Shown: positions 50,981 through 61,331, counted from the first letter of the stretch. The stretch is 64,000 bases of DNA from Selenomonas ruminantium AC2024 (GCF_000687995.1 NZ_JIAC01000001.1:310001-374000), one strand, 5' to 3'. Notes: generated from the letters alone by a model not told the origin. Made by a program: numbers and translations.

Positions 50981-51708
50981 GCTCCTTTCGATTTATATAT
51001 CTCGTTGACCTTCGCCAAATCCTCGGCAGTATCAACACCAACAAACTTCGCTTTTGTCTCGACGACCTTGATGCGGTAGCCATTTTCCAGTGCACGCAGC
51101 TGCTCCAAAGACTCCGACTGCTCCAGCGGGGTAGATTCCATCTTCGCATAGCTGAGCAGGAAATCCCGCTTGTAGGCATAAATGCCGATATGCTTATACA
51201 CTGGACAGCCTTCATTGCGCGGATACGGCATTACCGAACGGGAGAAGTAAAGGGCATAACCATTTTTGTCGGTTACAACTTTTACATTATTGGGGTTCTC
51301 GATTTCCGCCCGCTCCGTCATCTTTGTCTTGACGGTAGCCATCTTGAGTTCACTGTCCATCTCAAAAACAGCGGCCAGTTCATCAATGAGTCCCGGTTCA
51401 ATCAGCGGCTCATCCCCCTGCACGTTGATGATCAAATCCACATCCGGAAATGCCTCAGCTACCTCGGCCAGACGGTCGGTGCCAGTGGGATGGTCGTCCC
51501 TAGTCATCATGGCCTTGCCACCATTTGCTTCCACGGCCGTTACGATGCGTTCATCATCGGTCGCCACAATGGTATCCGAAACTTTTTTGGCCTGTATCGC
51601 CCGGTCGTAAACCCGGCAAATCATGGGCTTGCCCGCAATGTCCTTCAATGGTTTGCCCGGCAGGCGGGTGGATGCATAACGGGCGGGAATAACACAAAGT
51701 ACCTTCAT
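50977..51708 (-). CDS. kdsB: CMP-Kdo synthetase KdsB
   Basis: The 243-residue nucleotidyltransferase has [45 protein letters not shown] and a [13 protein letters not shown] block. It activates Kdo as CMP-Kdo for WaaA, which is encoded just upstream. Confidence 0.96.
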   Translation of the reverse strand: MKVLCVIPARYASTRLPGKPLKDIAGKPMICRVYDRAIQAKKVSDTIVATDDERIVTAVEANGGKAMMTRDDHPTGTDRLAEVAEAFPDVDLIINVQGDEPLIEPGLIDELAAVFEMDSELKMATVKTKMTERAEIENPNNVKVVTDKNGYALYFSRSVMPYPRNEGCPVYKHIGIYAYKRDFLLSYAKMESTPLEQSESLEQLRALENGYRIKVVETKAKFVGVDTAEDLAKVNEIYKSKGA

Positions 51709-51726
51709 AATGGTCCCTCTTACTTT

Positions 51727-54225
51727 TTATTTTGCAGTCCGCGGCCCCAGTTTGTCTGCCAAACGCTGGGCCAGCAGTGATTTGAATTCTTCTTTGCCCT
51801 GCTGGAAGGTCACTTCCACGCAGATGACGTAAACGGGAATCTTGATGCCGGCATGGATGACTTCCATGGGAATTTTCACCGCATCTTTTTCCGTAATGAC
51901 AATGGCTTCTGCTCCCATGCGTTCAGCCTGATGGAGAATGTCAGCCATTTCCTGCATACTGTAGTCGTGATGGTCGGGATAGCGCAGACTTTCCAAAATC
52001 ACCGTGCCCAAATCCGACAGGGTCTGTTCAAAGGAGGCAGGATTGCCGATGGCGGATACCGCCATAATCTGCTTACCCCGCATCTGATTCACATCGATGC
52101 CATCACCGGCAATGTCCACATACCAGTCAGCCAGGGGGATAAAACGCCGTGGCTGATGGATGCTTTCCACAATCTGCGCCTCTTCGTTGTAGCGATGTAC
52201 CGTATCGCGAATAAAGTCACGCGAACCCTCGGCCGCCTGGTCCACTTTGGTCAGCAGGCATACATCAGCACGGCTGATATGGGTGATGGGTTCGCGCAGT
52301 GTGCCGCGTGGCAGCATATAGCCGTTGCCAAAGACATTGACGGCATCCACCAGCAAAATATCCATATCGCGTTCAAGCTGCCAATGCTGGAAACCATCAT
52401 CCAGAATGGCTACCTCGGCACCAAAGTTTTCAATGGCGTACTGCCCCGTAACAGAACGGTCTGCGCCAATAAGGACCGGCACTTCCGGCAGGTGCTTGGC
52501 CAGCATGAAGGCCTCGTCACCGGCATCAGCAGCCGTCATATGAAGGCGCTCACCATCGGAAACAATACCGACCTTGCCATGCCATTTAGCCCGGTAACCA
52601 CGGTTCAAAATGACCACCTTGTAGCCCATATCGCGAATATCGCTGGCCAAGCGCTGAGCAGTCGGCGTCTTGCCTGTACCGCCTACGGTCACATTGCCCA
52701 GACTGATGACAAAGCAGTCCAGCTTTTTGCGGCTGAACATACCATGGCGATAGCCCCAAAGTTTGAAATCCACCAGCAGCGCATAGATTTTCGACAGGAT
52801 GTAGAGCAGCGCCGTCAGGATATGCTCCCCAAAGCCGTTTACTTCCTTCAGATGTACCAGCTCGATAAAGTAGGTCTGGAAGTTGTCAATCTTCTGGGTA
52901 AAGCGGGCCCGCTGACGGTTCTCAGGAATACTCTCATAGGATTCCAGCATTTCCCGCAGGATAATCGCCGACTTGCGGGATGCGCCCTTATTTTCGCCCA
53001 CAATAGCCAAGGTTTCCGCTTCCAGCTGATGGCGGTGTGCTGCATCATCAAAGAGCTGCACAGTCTCTGCCGCCAGTTCCTGTTCGTTATTCACCGTGAT
53101 GCAGGCATTGCGCTTCTTGAACAAGGCATGGGTATCCTTGAAGTTGAACATGTAATGGCCCACGATAATGGCCTTGCCATGGGCTGCAGGCTCCAGAATA
53201 TTGTGCCCGCCATGAGGAATCAGACTGCCCCCGACATAGACCACATCACCAACACTGTAAACCTTGCCCAGTTCGCCAATGGTATCGAGAATCACGATAT
53301 CCGCATCCTGCGGCCCCTGTTCCTGCTGCTTGGTGCGGGTGGTTACCGTAAAACCGGCCCGCTTGCAGATATGAATGACCTCCTGGGTACGCAGCAATTC
53401 TCTGGGCGCAATGACCAACTTGGCCTTGCCATGCTTCTCCCGCACAGCCTTAAAGGCTTTGAGGACGAAATCTTCTTCGCCGCGATGGGTGGAACCGGCC
53501 AGCAAAATACCTTCGGCCTTTTCCAGCCCCATCTCACGGACAATGGCTGCCTTTTCTTCCGGGCTGACATCGGTGTAGGTCTGGTCAAACTTGGTGTTGC
53601 CCGTCACCGTCACGAGTTCCGGGGAAGCCCCCAGCCGCATAATATAATCCGCATCAATATCAGACTGCATGGCAAACTTGGTCACCGTGCCAATCATGTC
53701 ACTGAGCAGGCTTCTAAGATAGCGGTACTGCTTCACACTGCGGTCGCTGATACGGCCATTAACCATCATGACCGGAATATGCAGCTTGCGAGCCGTCTTC
53801 AAGAAGTTCGGCCAGAGCTCCGTTTCCACAGGCAGGAATACCCGGGGATGGATGCGCCGCAGGACACTGCCTGCCAAAAACGGCAGGTCAAGCGGGAAGT
53901 AGATAATGGCATCCGCATCTTTGATGATGCGGTTGGCCATTTCATAACCGCTCGTAGTAACTACAGACACCAGAATTGGCGTCTTGGGAAATTCCTTATG
54001 AAATTCCTTAATCAGGGGACTCGTGGCTACGATTTCACCTACAGAAGCCGCGTGCACCCAGATACAGTGTTTTTTGGCCACCTTTTCCAAAGTCTCTACC
54101 GGGTAGAACCCCAGACTCTGGCGGATACGCTCCACAAAACCTTTTTCCCTGACCGAGCGTATCATAAACACCGGTATAATCAATATGACGACCAGAATCG
54201 CCGCTAAGTTGTAGAGGATTTGCAT
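51727..54225 (-). CDS. Fused Kdo transferase / tetraacyldisaccharide 4'-kinase (WaaA-LpxK)
   Basis: An 832-residue single frame joins two Raetz-pathway enzymes. The N-terminal part (about 1-425) is WaaA/KdtA: membrane anchor, WVHAASVGEIVATSPLIKEF, PVETELWPNFLKTARK, and VGGSLIPHGGHNILEPAAHG. The C-terminal part (about 460-832) is LpxK: Walker A NVTVGGTGKTPTAQRLAS, LNRGYRAKW, DDGFQHWQLERDMDILLVDA. No internal stop or frameshift is seen, and the linker (about 425-460) is helical. The order of action is LpxK then WaaA, so the fusion would couple consecutive steps. Confidence 0.93.
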   Translation of the reverse strand: MQILYNLAAILVVILIIPVFMIRSVREKGFVERIRQSLGFYPVETLEKVAKKHCIWVHAASVGEIVATSPLIKEFHKEFPKTPILVSVVTTSGYEMANRIIKDADAIIYFPLDLPFLAGSVLRRIHPRVFLPVETELWPNFLKTARKLHIPVMMVNGRISDRSVKQYRYLRSLLSDMIGTVTKFAMQSDIDADYIMRLGASPELVTVTGNTKFDQTYTDVSPEEKAAIVREMGLEKAEGILLAGSTHRGEEDFVLKAFKAVREKHGKAKLVIAPRELLRTQEVIHICKRAGFTVTTRTKQQEQGPQDADIVILDTIGELGKVYSVGDVVYVGGSLIPHGGHNILEPAAHGKAIIVGHYMFNFKDTHALFKKRNACITVNNEQELAAETVQLFDDAAHRHQLEAETLAIVGENKGASRKSAIILREMLESYESIPENRQRARFTQKIDNFQTYFIELVHLKEVNGFGEHILTALLYILSKIYALLVDFKLWGYRHGMFSRKKLDCFVISLGNVTVGGTGKTPTAQRLASDIRDMGYKVVILNRGYRAKWHGKVGIVSDGERLHMTAADAGDEAFMLAKHLPEVPVLIGADRSVTGQYAIENFGAEVAILDDGFQHWQLERDMDILLVDAVNVFGNGYMLPRGTLREPITHISRADVCLLTKVDQAAEGSRDFIRDTVHRYNEEAQIVESIHQPRRFIPLADWYVDIAGDGIDVNQMRGKQIMAVSAIGNPASFEQTLSDLGTVILESLRYPDHHDYSMQEMADILHQAERMGAEAIVITEKDAVKIPMEVIHAGIKIPVYVICVEVTFQQGKEEFKSLLAQRLADKLGPRTAK

Positions 54226-54230
54226 TACTA

Positions 54231-55976
54231 TTATGCCCCTTCTGCTGCCACGTTACCGCCGCCGAACTGAATGTTGTAGAGGTGGCTGTACAAGCCGCCC
54301 TGCTGCAAGAGTTCCTCGTGAGTACCGTGTTCTTTTATCCTGCCGCCATCAATAACATAAATCTGGTCGGCGTTGAATATCGTAGACAGGCGATGAGCGA
54401 TAACAAAGGAAGTTCTGCCCACCATCAGGCTGTCCAAAGCCGCCTGTACGATTTTTTCGCTTTCCGTATCCAAAGCCGAAGTGGCTTCGTCCAAAATCAG
54501 AATCTGCGGATTCTTGAGGATTGCCCGGGCGATGGCCATGCGCTGGCGCTGGCCGCCGGAAAGATTCAGCCCCCGCTCCCCAATGGTTGTATCATACCCC
54601 TGGGGCAGTTCCCGAATGAAGCTGTCGGCATTCGCCGCCTTGGCTGCCTCAATGACTTCTTCGTCCGTGGCGTCCAGCCGCCCGTAACGAATATTTTCCA
54701 TGACCGTTGTAGAGAACAGCATGGTTTCCTGCGGCACAATGCCAATCTGCTCCCGCAGGGAATCCAGCTTCACATCCCGGATATCGTAACCGTCAATGGA
54801 GATGGAACCGCCGTTAATCTCATAGAAGCGGGGAATCAGGTTGGCGATGGTAGACTTACCTGCACCGCTGGGCCCCACAAAGGCAATCATCTGCCCCGGC
54901 TTCACATCCAGAGATACATCTTCCAGCGCATTAACCCCTTCCTTATAGCCAAAGGTCACATTCTTGACCTCCACATGGCCCTGAATCTTCGGCAGGGATT
55001 TCGCATCTTCCTTATCGCTGATGGGTTCCGGCAGGTCGATTACCGCAAATACGCGGTCCACAGCGGCCATTGCCCGCTGCAGATTGCCGTAAACACGGGC
55101 CAGACGCTTTACGGGGTTCGCCAGATTGACCGCATAAGTTAAGAAAGCCACCAAAGCACCGGCCGTCATCTGGCCGTTGACCACTTCATAACCACCAAAG
55201 CCTACAATGAAAGTAACGGAAACCGCCGCCAAAAATTCCACAGTCGGTGTCAAGAGGCTGGTGAGCTGCACATTCTTCATGGCCGCCTGGAAGTTCAGGA
55301 TGTTCTGATTGATGAACCGCTTGATTTCATAATCCTCACGGACAAAGGATTTCACCACCCGAATGGAGGAAATACTTTCCTGTAAGAGAGACGTGATATC
55401 CGCGGCCCGTTCCTGAATCACCGTACCATTGCGCTTGAGCTTGCGGCCAAAAATCTTCATTGCTTGACCTACCAGGGGGATAACCACCAAGGTCAGCAGG
55501 GAGAGTTTCCAGTCCAGATAAATCATCATGGCAATGGAACCAATCAGAATGGAACCTTCCGTGACCATTTCAATCAGCTGGTCCACCAAGGCTGATTGGA
55601 TAGCCGCCACATCGTTGGTGATATAGCTCATGGTTTCGCCTGTCTGATGCTTGTCAAAATAGGCCATGGGCATGCGCTGGAACTTGCGGAACATCACTTC
55701 CCGCACGTCGATAACCACTTTTTGTCCAATATAAGACACCAGATAGGACTGGCCGTAGTAGAATATCCCGCGAATCAGGAAAACCACCACAATGCTGACG
55801 CAGATGACGTACAGCATGACCATATCCTTTTCAGCCAGCACCTTATCCACCATGTCCTTGATAATCCAAGGCAGGTAGAGGTTACAGGCTGCTGCCACCA
55901 CAATGCAGACAATGGCCAGTGCCAGGCGTTTCAGATAGGGCCTGATATATTGCAGAAGCCGCTTATAATTCTTCAT
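54231..55976 (-). CDS. msbA: Lipid A export ABC transporter MsbA
   Basis: The 581-residue half-transporter has six membrane segments (about 1-310) and an ATPase domain with GPSGAGKSTIANLIPRFYE, LSGGQRQRMAIARAIL and ILILDEATSALDTESE. It flips Kdo-lipid A across the inner membrane. Position between lpxB and waaA-lpxK supports MsbA over other exporters. The gene starts 5 bp from its downstream neighbour. Confidence 0.92.
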   Translation of the reverse strand: MKNYKRLLQYIRPYLKRLALAIVCIVVAAACNLYLPWIIKDMVDKVLAEKDMVMLYVICVSIVVVFLIRGIFYYGQSYLVSYIGQKVVIDVREVMFRKFQRMPMAYFDKHQTGETMSYITNDVAAIQSALVDQLIEMVTEGSILIGSIAMMIYLDWKLSLLTLVVIPLVGQAMKIFGRKLKRNGTVIQERAADITSLLQESISSIRVVKSFVREDYEIKRFINQNILNFQAAMKNVQLTSLLTPTVEFLAAVSVTFIVGFGGYEVVNGQMTAGALVAFLTYAVNLANPVKRLARVYGNLQRAMAAVDRVFAVIDLPEPISDKEDAKSLPKIQGHVEVKNVTFGYKEGVNALEDVSLDVKPGQMIAFVGPSGAGKSTIANLIPRFYEINGGSISIDGYDIRDVKLDSLREQIGIVPQETMLFSTTVMENIRYGRLDATDEEVIEAAKAANADSFIRELPQGYDTTIGERGLNLSGGQRQRMAIARAILKNPQILILDEATSALDTESEKIVQAALDSLMVGRTSFVIAHRLSTIFNADQIYVIDGGRIKEHGTHEELLQQGGLYSHLYNIQFGGGNVAAEGA

Positions 55977-55993
55977 GTATTTCCCTCACTAAT

Positions 55994-57136
55994 TTATTCA
56001 GCGGTAAATTCCCGCACTGCATTCAAAATCCGTTCCGCTACCCGCTGAGAAGCTCCGGGAGCTCCCAACTTCCGACAAGCCAGTTTCAGCTTCTCAACCA
56101 CTTCCTGCCGATGGGCCTCACCGGGATAGAGCTTCATGAGCTCACCGGCAATATTTTCCGGCGTGACTTCATCCTGCAGCAGTTCCCGCTGGAAGCTTTC
56201 ATTCAAGAGAATATTGGGCAGACTGAAATTATCAACATGCACCAATAGCTTCCCGATAGCATAGGACACGGGTGACAAACGGTAGAGCACCACGCAGGGA
56301 AGCCCTAAAAGTGCCGCCTCCATCACCACGGTACCAGAAGTAGCCATGGCCGCATCCGCTGCCGCCATAAGGCTGTAGTGCTTTTCGTCGGTCAACGTAA
56401 CCGCTACGCCGGATGCGGCAATCATCTCTTCAATCCGCTCACGACTCACAGTATCGGCCACCGGCAGATAGAATACCGTATCCGGCTTCTCGGTCAAAAG
56501 TTTTTTAGCCCCCGCCAGCATGGATGGCAGCAGAAGTTCAATCTCCTGCTTGCGGCTGCCGGGCAGCAGCAGAATCACCGTCTTATCCTCCGGCATCTGA
56601 AAGAACCGACGGGCCTTCTCCCGGGGCATTTCTGCCCGTACGGCATCTACCAGCGGATTGCCCACAAAGGAAATCTTTGCCCCGGCCGCCTCATACACCG
56701 GCAGTTCATGGGGGAAGATGGCGATAAATTCATCGGCAATCTTCGCACAATCCCTGGCCCTACCCTTCCGCCAGGCCCAGGCCGAAGGCGGAATATAGGA
56801 GAACACGGGTATCCCCAAAGACTTGGCCCGTTTGGCCAGCCGCCAGTTGAAATCGGGATAATCGATAAGCACCAGCATGTCGGGCTTTTCTTCCCGCATA
56901 AACTCCGTCAAATCATTCAAGAGTTTCCAGATGCGGCGGATATTCACCAGGACTTCCCATACGCCCATTACGCTGTAATCGGCAAAATTTCGGCACAGGC
57001 GCACGCCGGCATCTTCCATGCGGCTGCCGCCGAAGCCAATAAGCTCCGTGGCTGGTGACATCGCCAGAATTGCCCGGGCAATATTTTCGCCGTGCACATC
57101 CCCAGATGCCTCACCAGCGGAAAGCATAATCTTCAT
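55994..57136 (-). CDS. lpxB: Lipid-A-disaccharide synthase LpxB
   Basis: The 380-residue glycosyltransferase starts KIMLSAGEASGDVHGENIAR and has SYIPPSAWAWRKGRARD, LPGSRKQEIELLLPSMLA and MATSGTVVMEAALLGLPCVV. It joins lipid X and UDP-diacylglucosamine. It lies 150 bp after the lpxI stop with a terminator between. Confidence 0.95.
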   Translation of the reverse strand: MKIMLSAGEASGDVHGENIARAILAMSPATELIGFGGSRMEDAGVRLCRNFADYSVMGVWEVLVNIRRIWKLLNDLTEFMREEKPDMLVLIDYPDFNWRLAKRAKSLGIPVFSYIPPSAWAWRKGRARDCAKIADEFIAIFPHELPVYEAAGAKISFVGNPLVDAVRAEMPREKARRFFQMPEDKTVILLLPGSRKQEIELLLPSMLAGAKKLLTEKPDTVFYLPVADTVSRERIEEMIAASGVAVTLTDEKHYSLMAAADAAMATSGTVVMEAALLGLPCVVLYRLSPVSYAIGKLLVHVDNFSLPNILLNESFQRELLQDEVTPENIAGELMKLYPGEAHRQEVVEKLKLACRKLGAPGASQRVAERILNAVREFTAE

Positions 57137-57235
57137 GGGTCGTCCTCCTCAATTCAATACTAAGCCAAATTATATTATAACGCAAAGAGGGAAGTTTTAC
57201 CAGCGGCAAAACCATCACTTATCTATCATAACAAG

Positions 57236-57277
57236 CAAAAAAGACGCTGGGCATACATATTTGCATCCCCAACGTCT
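57236..57277 (-). terminator. terminator-like hairpin between lpxI and lpxB
   Basis: AGACG..GGG (57242-57251) pairs with CCC..CGTCT (57268-57277), followed by TTTTTT on the minus strand. It divides the LPS gene run into two segments. Confidence 0.7.
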
Positions 57278-57286
57278 CTGTATCGC

Positions 57287-58090
57287 TTACATAGCCATAA
57301 TGGTGATATCATTGGCTTCGGCCAGAGCGATAACTTCTGCCCGCTCCACCAACAAAGTAGCATCAGCTTCGATAGCCAGTGCCTTAGCGCCGGTTTCCAC
57401 CATCATCTGCAGGGTCTTGAGCCCCACCGTGGGCACATCAAAGCGGCTGTCCTGCTGAGGTTTGGCCACCTTGGCCACCACAGCATTGCCGCCAGCCAGT
57501 TTGCCGCCCCGCAGGATGCAGGCATCTGTTCCCTCGATCGCTTCCAGCGCCATCACAGCCATATCCTTGACCACCACAGTCTGTCCCACATCCATTCGGC
57601 CAATTTCCTTAGCCATCTGAAAGCCGAACTCCATATCCTTTCGCTCGGCTTCCGTAGGCTGGCGTTTGGTGAGAACACCTTTGCCTGGCATCAGCTTGCG
57701 GATGAGTTCCGTCTGGTCAAAGGTTTCTACATCAATCTTCCTGAGCTCATCAATGATGGCCAGCATGATGGTATCGTCCTTCCGATCCGGCACCCGCATA
57801 AGAATCTGCATGGCCTTTAAGTCCGGCAAAGTTTTCTTGGCGAACAGAACTTCCTTGGTAACCTTGCCAATCATAGTCACCTTATGGATGTCATTCTTCT
57901 TGAGATACTTGAGAATCTTGCCCACCTTCAGGACATTGATTTCCTGATAGTCATCGGCATAGTCGCGCAGACGCTGGTCGGTATCGGGCAAGAGTGCCAC
58001 AGCATAGACCTCATAGCCCAGCTCCTTGGCCGCCCTGGCAATCTCCACCGGCAGGGCGCCAATGCCTGCCAAAAGTCCAATCCGCTCCAT
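57287..58090 (-). CDS. lpxI: UDP-2,3-diacylglucosamine pyrophosphatase LpxI
   Basis: The 267-residue protein starts MERIGLLAGIGALPVEIARA and has VTMIGKVTKEVLFA, DDTIMLAIIDEL, and VVAKVAKPQQDSRFDVPTVG, the LpxI pattern. It makes lipid X from UDP-diacylglucosamine, replacing LpxH. The start at 58090 has GGAGG 6 nt upstream; 58105 is an alternative. Confidence 0.93.
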   Translation of the reverse strand: MERIGLLAGIGALPVEIARAAKELGYEVYAVALLPDTDQRLRDYADDYQEINVLKVGKILKYLKKNDIHKVTMIGKVTKEVLFAKKTLPDLKAMQILMRVPDRKDDTIMLAIIDELRKIDVETFDQTELIRKLMPGKGVLTKRQPTEAERKDMEFGFQMAKEIGRMDVGQTVVVKDMAVMALEAIEGTDACILRGGKLAGGNAVVAKVAKPQQDSRFDVPTVGLKTLQMMVETGAKALAIEADATLLVERAEVIALAEANDITIMAM

Positions 58091-58118
58091 TACAAACCTC
58101 CGCAACTACAAACAATCC

Positions 58119-58934
58119 TCATTTATCGTCCCGGCGTTCCCGGCAAATGCCCCGATCGGCATTGCGCAGGAAGCGCAAGAGATGATCCACTTCTTCACAG
58201 GGAGCAACTTCCTGTTCAATAATCTCCACCGCTTTCTGCAGGCTCAGACCGGAACGGTACAGAATCCGGTATGCCTGTTTCAGACTGCGACGGGCAGACA
58301 ACTCAATGCCAGCCCGGGAAATGCCCACACTGTTAAGCCCGGCCACTTTGGCAGGCTGACCAGCCACAATGGTGTAAGGCACTACATCCTGCGTCAGACG
58401 GCTCATACCGCCAATCATGGCATTACGGCCAATCTTGACGAACTGATGTACACCGGTCATGCCACCCACAACAGCCCGGTCTTCCACAATGGCGTGACCA
58501 GCCAGGCTGGCCAAATTGGACATGATTACCCGGTTGCCAATCACGCAGTTATGGGCAACATGGGTCAGAGCCATCAGCAGACAGTCATTGCCAATGCGGG
58601 TTTCCTCGCCTTCACCGGTAGCCCGATGTACCGTAGCGCCCTCACGGATAACGGTGCGGTCGCCGATATAAGTAAAGCTTTTTTCGCCCTTGAATTTCAA
58701 ATCCTGCGGCACTTCACCGATGGAAGCGCCCTGAAAGATATGACATTCCTTACCGATTTTCGTCCAGCCTGTGACTACTACATGAGGTCCGATAATGGTG
58801 CCCTCACCAATTTCCACATCGCTGCCGATTACGCTATAGGGGCCAATCTGGGCCCCAGCGGCGACTTTGGCTCCTTCTTCCACAATCGCCGTGGGATGTA
58901 TCTGTGCTTCTGCACTAATATTTTCCGTGCTCAT
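58119..58934 (-). CDS. lpxA: UDP-N-acetylglucosamine acyltransferase LpxA
   Basis: The 271-residue left-handed beta-helix enzyme has hexapeptide repeats ([20 protein letters not shown]), the catalytic His in [10 protein letters not shown] and a helical C-terminus. It adds the first acyl chain to UDP-GlcNAc. A 171-bp gap without a recognisable gene separates it from fabZ. Confidence 0.96.
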   Translation of the reverse strand: MSTENISAEAQIHPTAIVEEGAKVAAGAQIGPYSVIGSDVEIGEGTIIGPHVVVTGWTKIGKECHIFQGASIGEVPQDLKFKGEKSFTYIGDRTVIREGATVHRATGEGEETRIGNDCLLMALTHVAHNCVIGNRVIMSNLASLAGHAIVEDRAVVGGMTGVHQFVKIGRNAMIGGMSRLTQDVVPYTIVAGQPAKVAGLNSVGISRAGIELSARRSLKQAYRILYRSGLSLQKAVEIIEQEVAPCEEVDHLLRFLRNADRGICRERRDDK

Positions 58935-59105
58935 CTCTACAACTCCTTATAACCAATCTGCCGACTCCCCACAATATCAGCAGCCTCTTTGCTCTGTCTT
59001 TTTTATATACTCCCAAACTGACCTCTAATTCTCTCATTCTATCTGACAGCAAATTCAGGCGTTATCCGAGCTGAACAAAGATTATCATCAGTTTATCAGT
59101 AAAAA

Positions 59106-59546
59106 TCACATGTTTTCTTCTTTTCTCATAGCAAACTTAAAGTCAGCAGAGGCAACCAATTTGTCATCTACATAACCATCGCAATGGAGCACACCGAATT
59201 CGCCGCGAACCTTTACGATATGTGCCTTAGTTACCAGCTGGTCGCCGGGTACTACCGGACGCTTGAACTTGATGTTTTCCATGCCGCCAAACATGGCAAT
59301 CTTGCCCCGGTTTTCTTCCGGATAGAGCATGGCTACGCCGCCTACCTGCGCCATAGCTTCCAAAATCAGCACACCGGGCATAATGGGATGTCCCGGAAAA
59401 TGGCCTACAAAAAACGGCTCGTTCATGGTCACATTCTTAATCCCCGTAGCCGATTTGAACGGATCGATCTCCACAATGCGATCCACCAGCAGCATAGGCG
59501 GGCGATGCGGCAAAATCTTCATAATATCCGTAATTTCCAAAACCAT
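59106..59546 (-). CDS. fabZ: 3-hydroxyacyl-ACP dehydratase FabZ
   Basis: The 146-residue hot-dog enzyme has ILPHRPPMLLVDRI and the active-site block VGHFPGHPIMPGVLILEAMA. It competes with LpxA/LpxD for 3-hydroxyacyl-ACP, and its place between lpxC and lpxA is common in diderms. GAGGG lies 7 nt before ATG. Confidence 0.96.
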   Translation of the reverse strand: MVLEITDIMKILPHRPPMLLVDRIVEIDPFKSATGIKNVTMNEPFFVGHFPGHPIMPGVLILEAMAQVGGVAMLYPEENRGKIAMFGGMENIKFKRPVVPGDQLVTKAHIVKVRGEFGVLHCDGYVDDKLVASADFKFAMRKEENM

Positions 59547-59585
59547 TGTAATTCCCTCTTTCTAATAGATTTCTCTATCCAAATA

Positions 59586-60413
59586 TCAACCCAAATTTTC
59601 CACAAGTTTTTTCGCCAAATTCGTATTCAGCGCATGTCCCGAGGCCACCGCTATAACATGGCCGCGAATAGGGCCTGCCAGACGCAGGTCGCCGATAACA
59701 TCCAGGATTTTATGACGAACCAGCTCGTCCTCAAAGTGAAGCGGATTGAGCCAGCCTGCATCATTGTAAACGATAACGCTCTCCAGCGTACCGCCAAGCC
59801 CCAGTCCCATACTGCGCAGGGCTTCAATCTCCTGCTCATACGCAATCGTGCGGGCCGGTGCAATCTCCCGTTCGTAAAGCTCCGGACTGATTTCGAAGTT
59901 TTCATACTGCACGCCGATAAGCTTATGGGGATTTACAGAAGTAAAGCTCACCCGGAAGCCGTCATAGGGCAGCACCATGACAAAGCGGTTAGACTCCTCA
60001 TCATCAATGCGGTAAACTTTATCAATGACGATTTCCTTACGCTCGGCCGCAAGTTCCTTAACACCTGCATCCTTCATCTTCTGGAAGAATGCCAGCGAAG
60101 AACCATCTGCCACCGGCGGTTCTTCGGCATCTATTTCAATATAGCAGTTGTCAATACGCAGGGCATGAAAGGCACTCATCAAATGCTCGATGGTGAACAC
60201 CTTGCAGCCATTTTCCTCCACAGTAGTTGCCCGCATGGTGGAAGTGACATTAGATGCCGTTGCATGAATTCGGGGCTGCCCCTCTAAATCCGTGCGCACA
60301 AAAACCAGCCCGGTATCCGCCGGAGCCGGCTTGAGCACCATGTGTACCTCACGGCCGGAATGCAGGCCGATACCAGTATAGCTGGCCTCTGCCGCTAATG
60401 TAGTCTGTTGCAA
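59586..60413 (-). CDS. lpxC: UDP-3-O-acyl-N-acetylglucosamine deacetylase LpxC
   Basis: The 275-residue zinc hydrolase has YTGIGLHSGREVHMVLKPA, zinc ligand His in FTIEHLMSAFHALRIDN and KILDVIGDLRLAGPIRGHV. It commits the pathway to lipid A. I place the start at TTG 60413 (then QQTTLAAEASYTGIGLHSG), 7 nt after AGGAGG. ATG at 60437, overlapping the upstream stop, is possible but has a weak ribosome site. Confidence 0.94.
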   Translation of the reverse strand: MQQTTLAAEASYTGIGLHSGREVHMVLKPAPADTGLVFVRTDLEGQPRIHATASNVTSTMRATTVEENGCKVFTIEHLMSAFHALRIDNCYIEIDAEEPPVADGSSLAFFQKMKDAGVKELAAERKEIVIDKVYRIDDEESNRFVMVLPYDGFRVSFTSVNPHKLIGVQYENFEISPELYEREIAPARTIAYEQEIEALRSMGLGLGGTLESVIVYNDAGWLNPLHFEDELVRHKILDVIGDLRLAGPIRGHVIAVASGHALNTNLAKKLVENLG

Positions 60414-60433
60414 ATCTATTCCTCCTGATAGCT

Positions 60434-61327
60434 TCATACGCTCTTCGAAAAATCCGTATCGCGATATTCCTCCCGAATGGATTTCCAACGATCATGAAGC
60501 CAGAACCATTCCTCCGGATATTTCCTTATATGTGCCTCAATGGCATTGTTGATAAGCTGCGTGGTCCGATTGATATCTTCACGCTTATCCGCCGTCTTCT
60601 CCACATAAAAAGGCCCTTCCACAATCAACGTATGGAAGCCTGCCTTATCCCGATGCATAAAGGATGTAAAGATCGGCACTCCCTGAAAGCGCGCCATGGA
60701 GGCCGCTCCCGGAGTCGTATTGGTCGGCTTGCCGAAAAAATCCAGAACAATGCCGTCATGACGGTTGGTGTCCTGATCCATAATCAGGCCAATAGCCCAG
60801 CCCTTCTTCAGCATGGCAAACATTTCCCGCACGCCGGTCTTGTAAGTGATATGCATGCCAATCAGCGTACGATATTCATTGATAAATTTATCCGCAGCCG
60901 AATCCTTCTGCTTCATGGCCACTCCCACCAAAGGAATGCCCGCCATCGCAAAAGCGCCGCCCATGAGCTCCCAGTTGCCGCTATGGGACGCCGCAATCAC
61001 AGCCCCTTTGCCTGCCGCCATTCCCTGCTGAAGTTTTTCCAAGCCTTCAATGCGCACATAATTTTCCGGCTGCTTCTTGATGAGAGGAAAGCGCAGAACT
61101 TCAAAGAGCATGGGGCCAAAGCGCACGGTACTTTCCTTGGCAATACGGCAAGCCTCATCATCGTCGGCACCCAGGCACATCTTTATCTGTCCTATGGCCA
61201 GCAGTTTGCGCTTGCGTGGAATCACCAGCCATGCCAAATTTCCCAGACCGCGGCCCATTTTCTCACAGAGCCCGCGGGGCAGGGCACAGACCAAAGCACT
61301 TATGCCCTTTAATATATAGTACAACAA
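60434..61327 (-). CDS. LpxL/HtrB-family lipid A acyltransferase (copy 2)
   Basis: The 297-residue protein has an N-terminal membrane segment, the HX4E motif in ASHSGNWELMGG and IGLIMDQDTNRHDGIVLDFFG. It ends in EEWFWLHDRWKS, typical of lauroyl/myristoyl transferases. It lies 4 bp after lpxD, inside the early lipid A genes, unlike copy 1 beside lptC. Confidence 0.9.
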   Translation of the reverse strand: MLYYILKGISALVCALPRGLCEKMGRGLGNLAWLVIPRKRKLLAIGQIKMCLGADDDEACRIAKESTVRFGPMLFEVLRFPLIKKQPENYVRIEGLEKLQQGMAAGKGAVIAASHSGNWELMGGAFAMAGIPLVGVAMKQKDSAADKFINEYRTLIGMHITYKTGVREMFAMLKKGWAIGLIMDQDTNRHDGIVLDFFGKPTNTTPGAASMARFQGVPIFTSFMHRDKAGFHTLIVEGPFYVEKTADKREDINRTTQLINNAIEAHIRKYPEEWFWLHDRWKSIREEYRDTDFSKSV

Positions 61328-61331
61328 CTTC

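Noticed and set aside
51853-54207. 784-codon open frame on the plus strand over waaA-lpxK
   Set aside because: Shadow of the fusion gene, rich in His/Gln as expected from the reverse complement of its codons.
58935-59105. 40-codon frame between fabZ and lpxA (begins MRELEVSLGVY)
   Set aside because: No ribosome site and it runs into the lpxA start. The gap is treated as non-coding.
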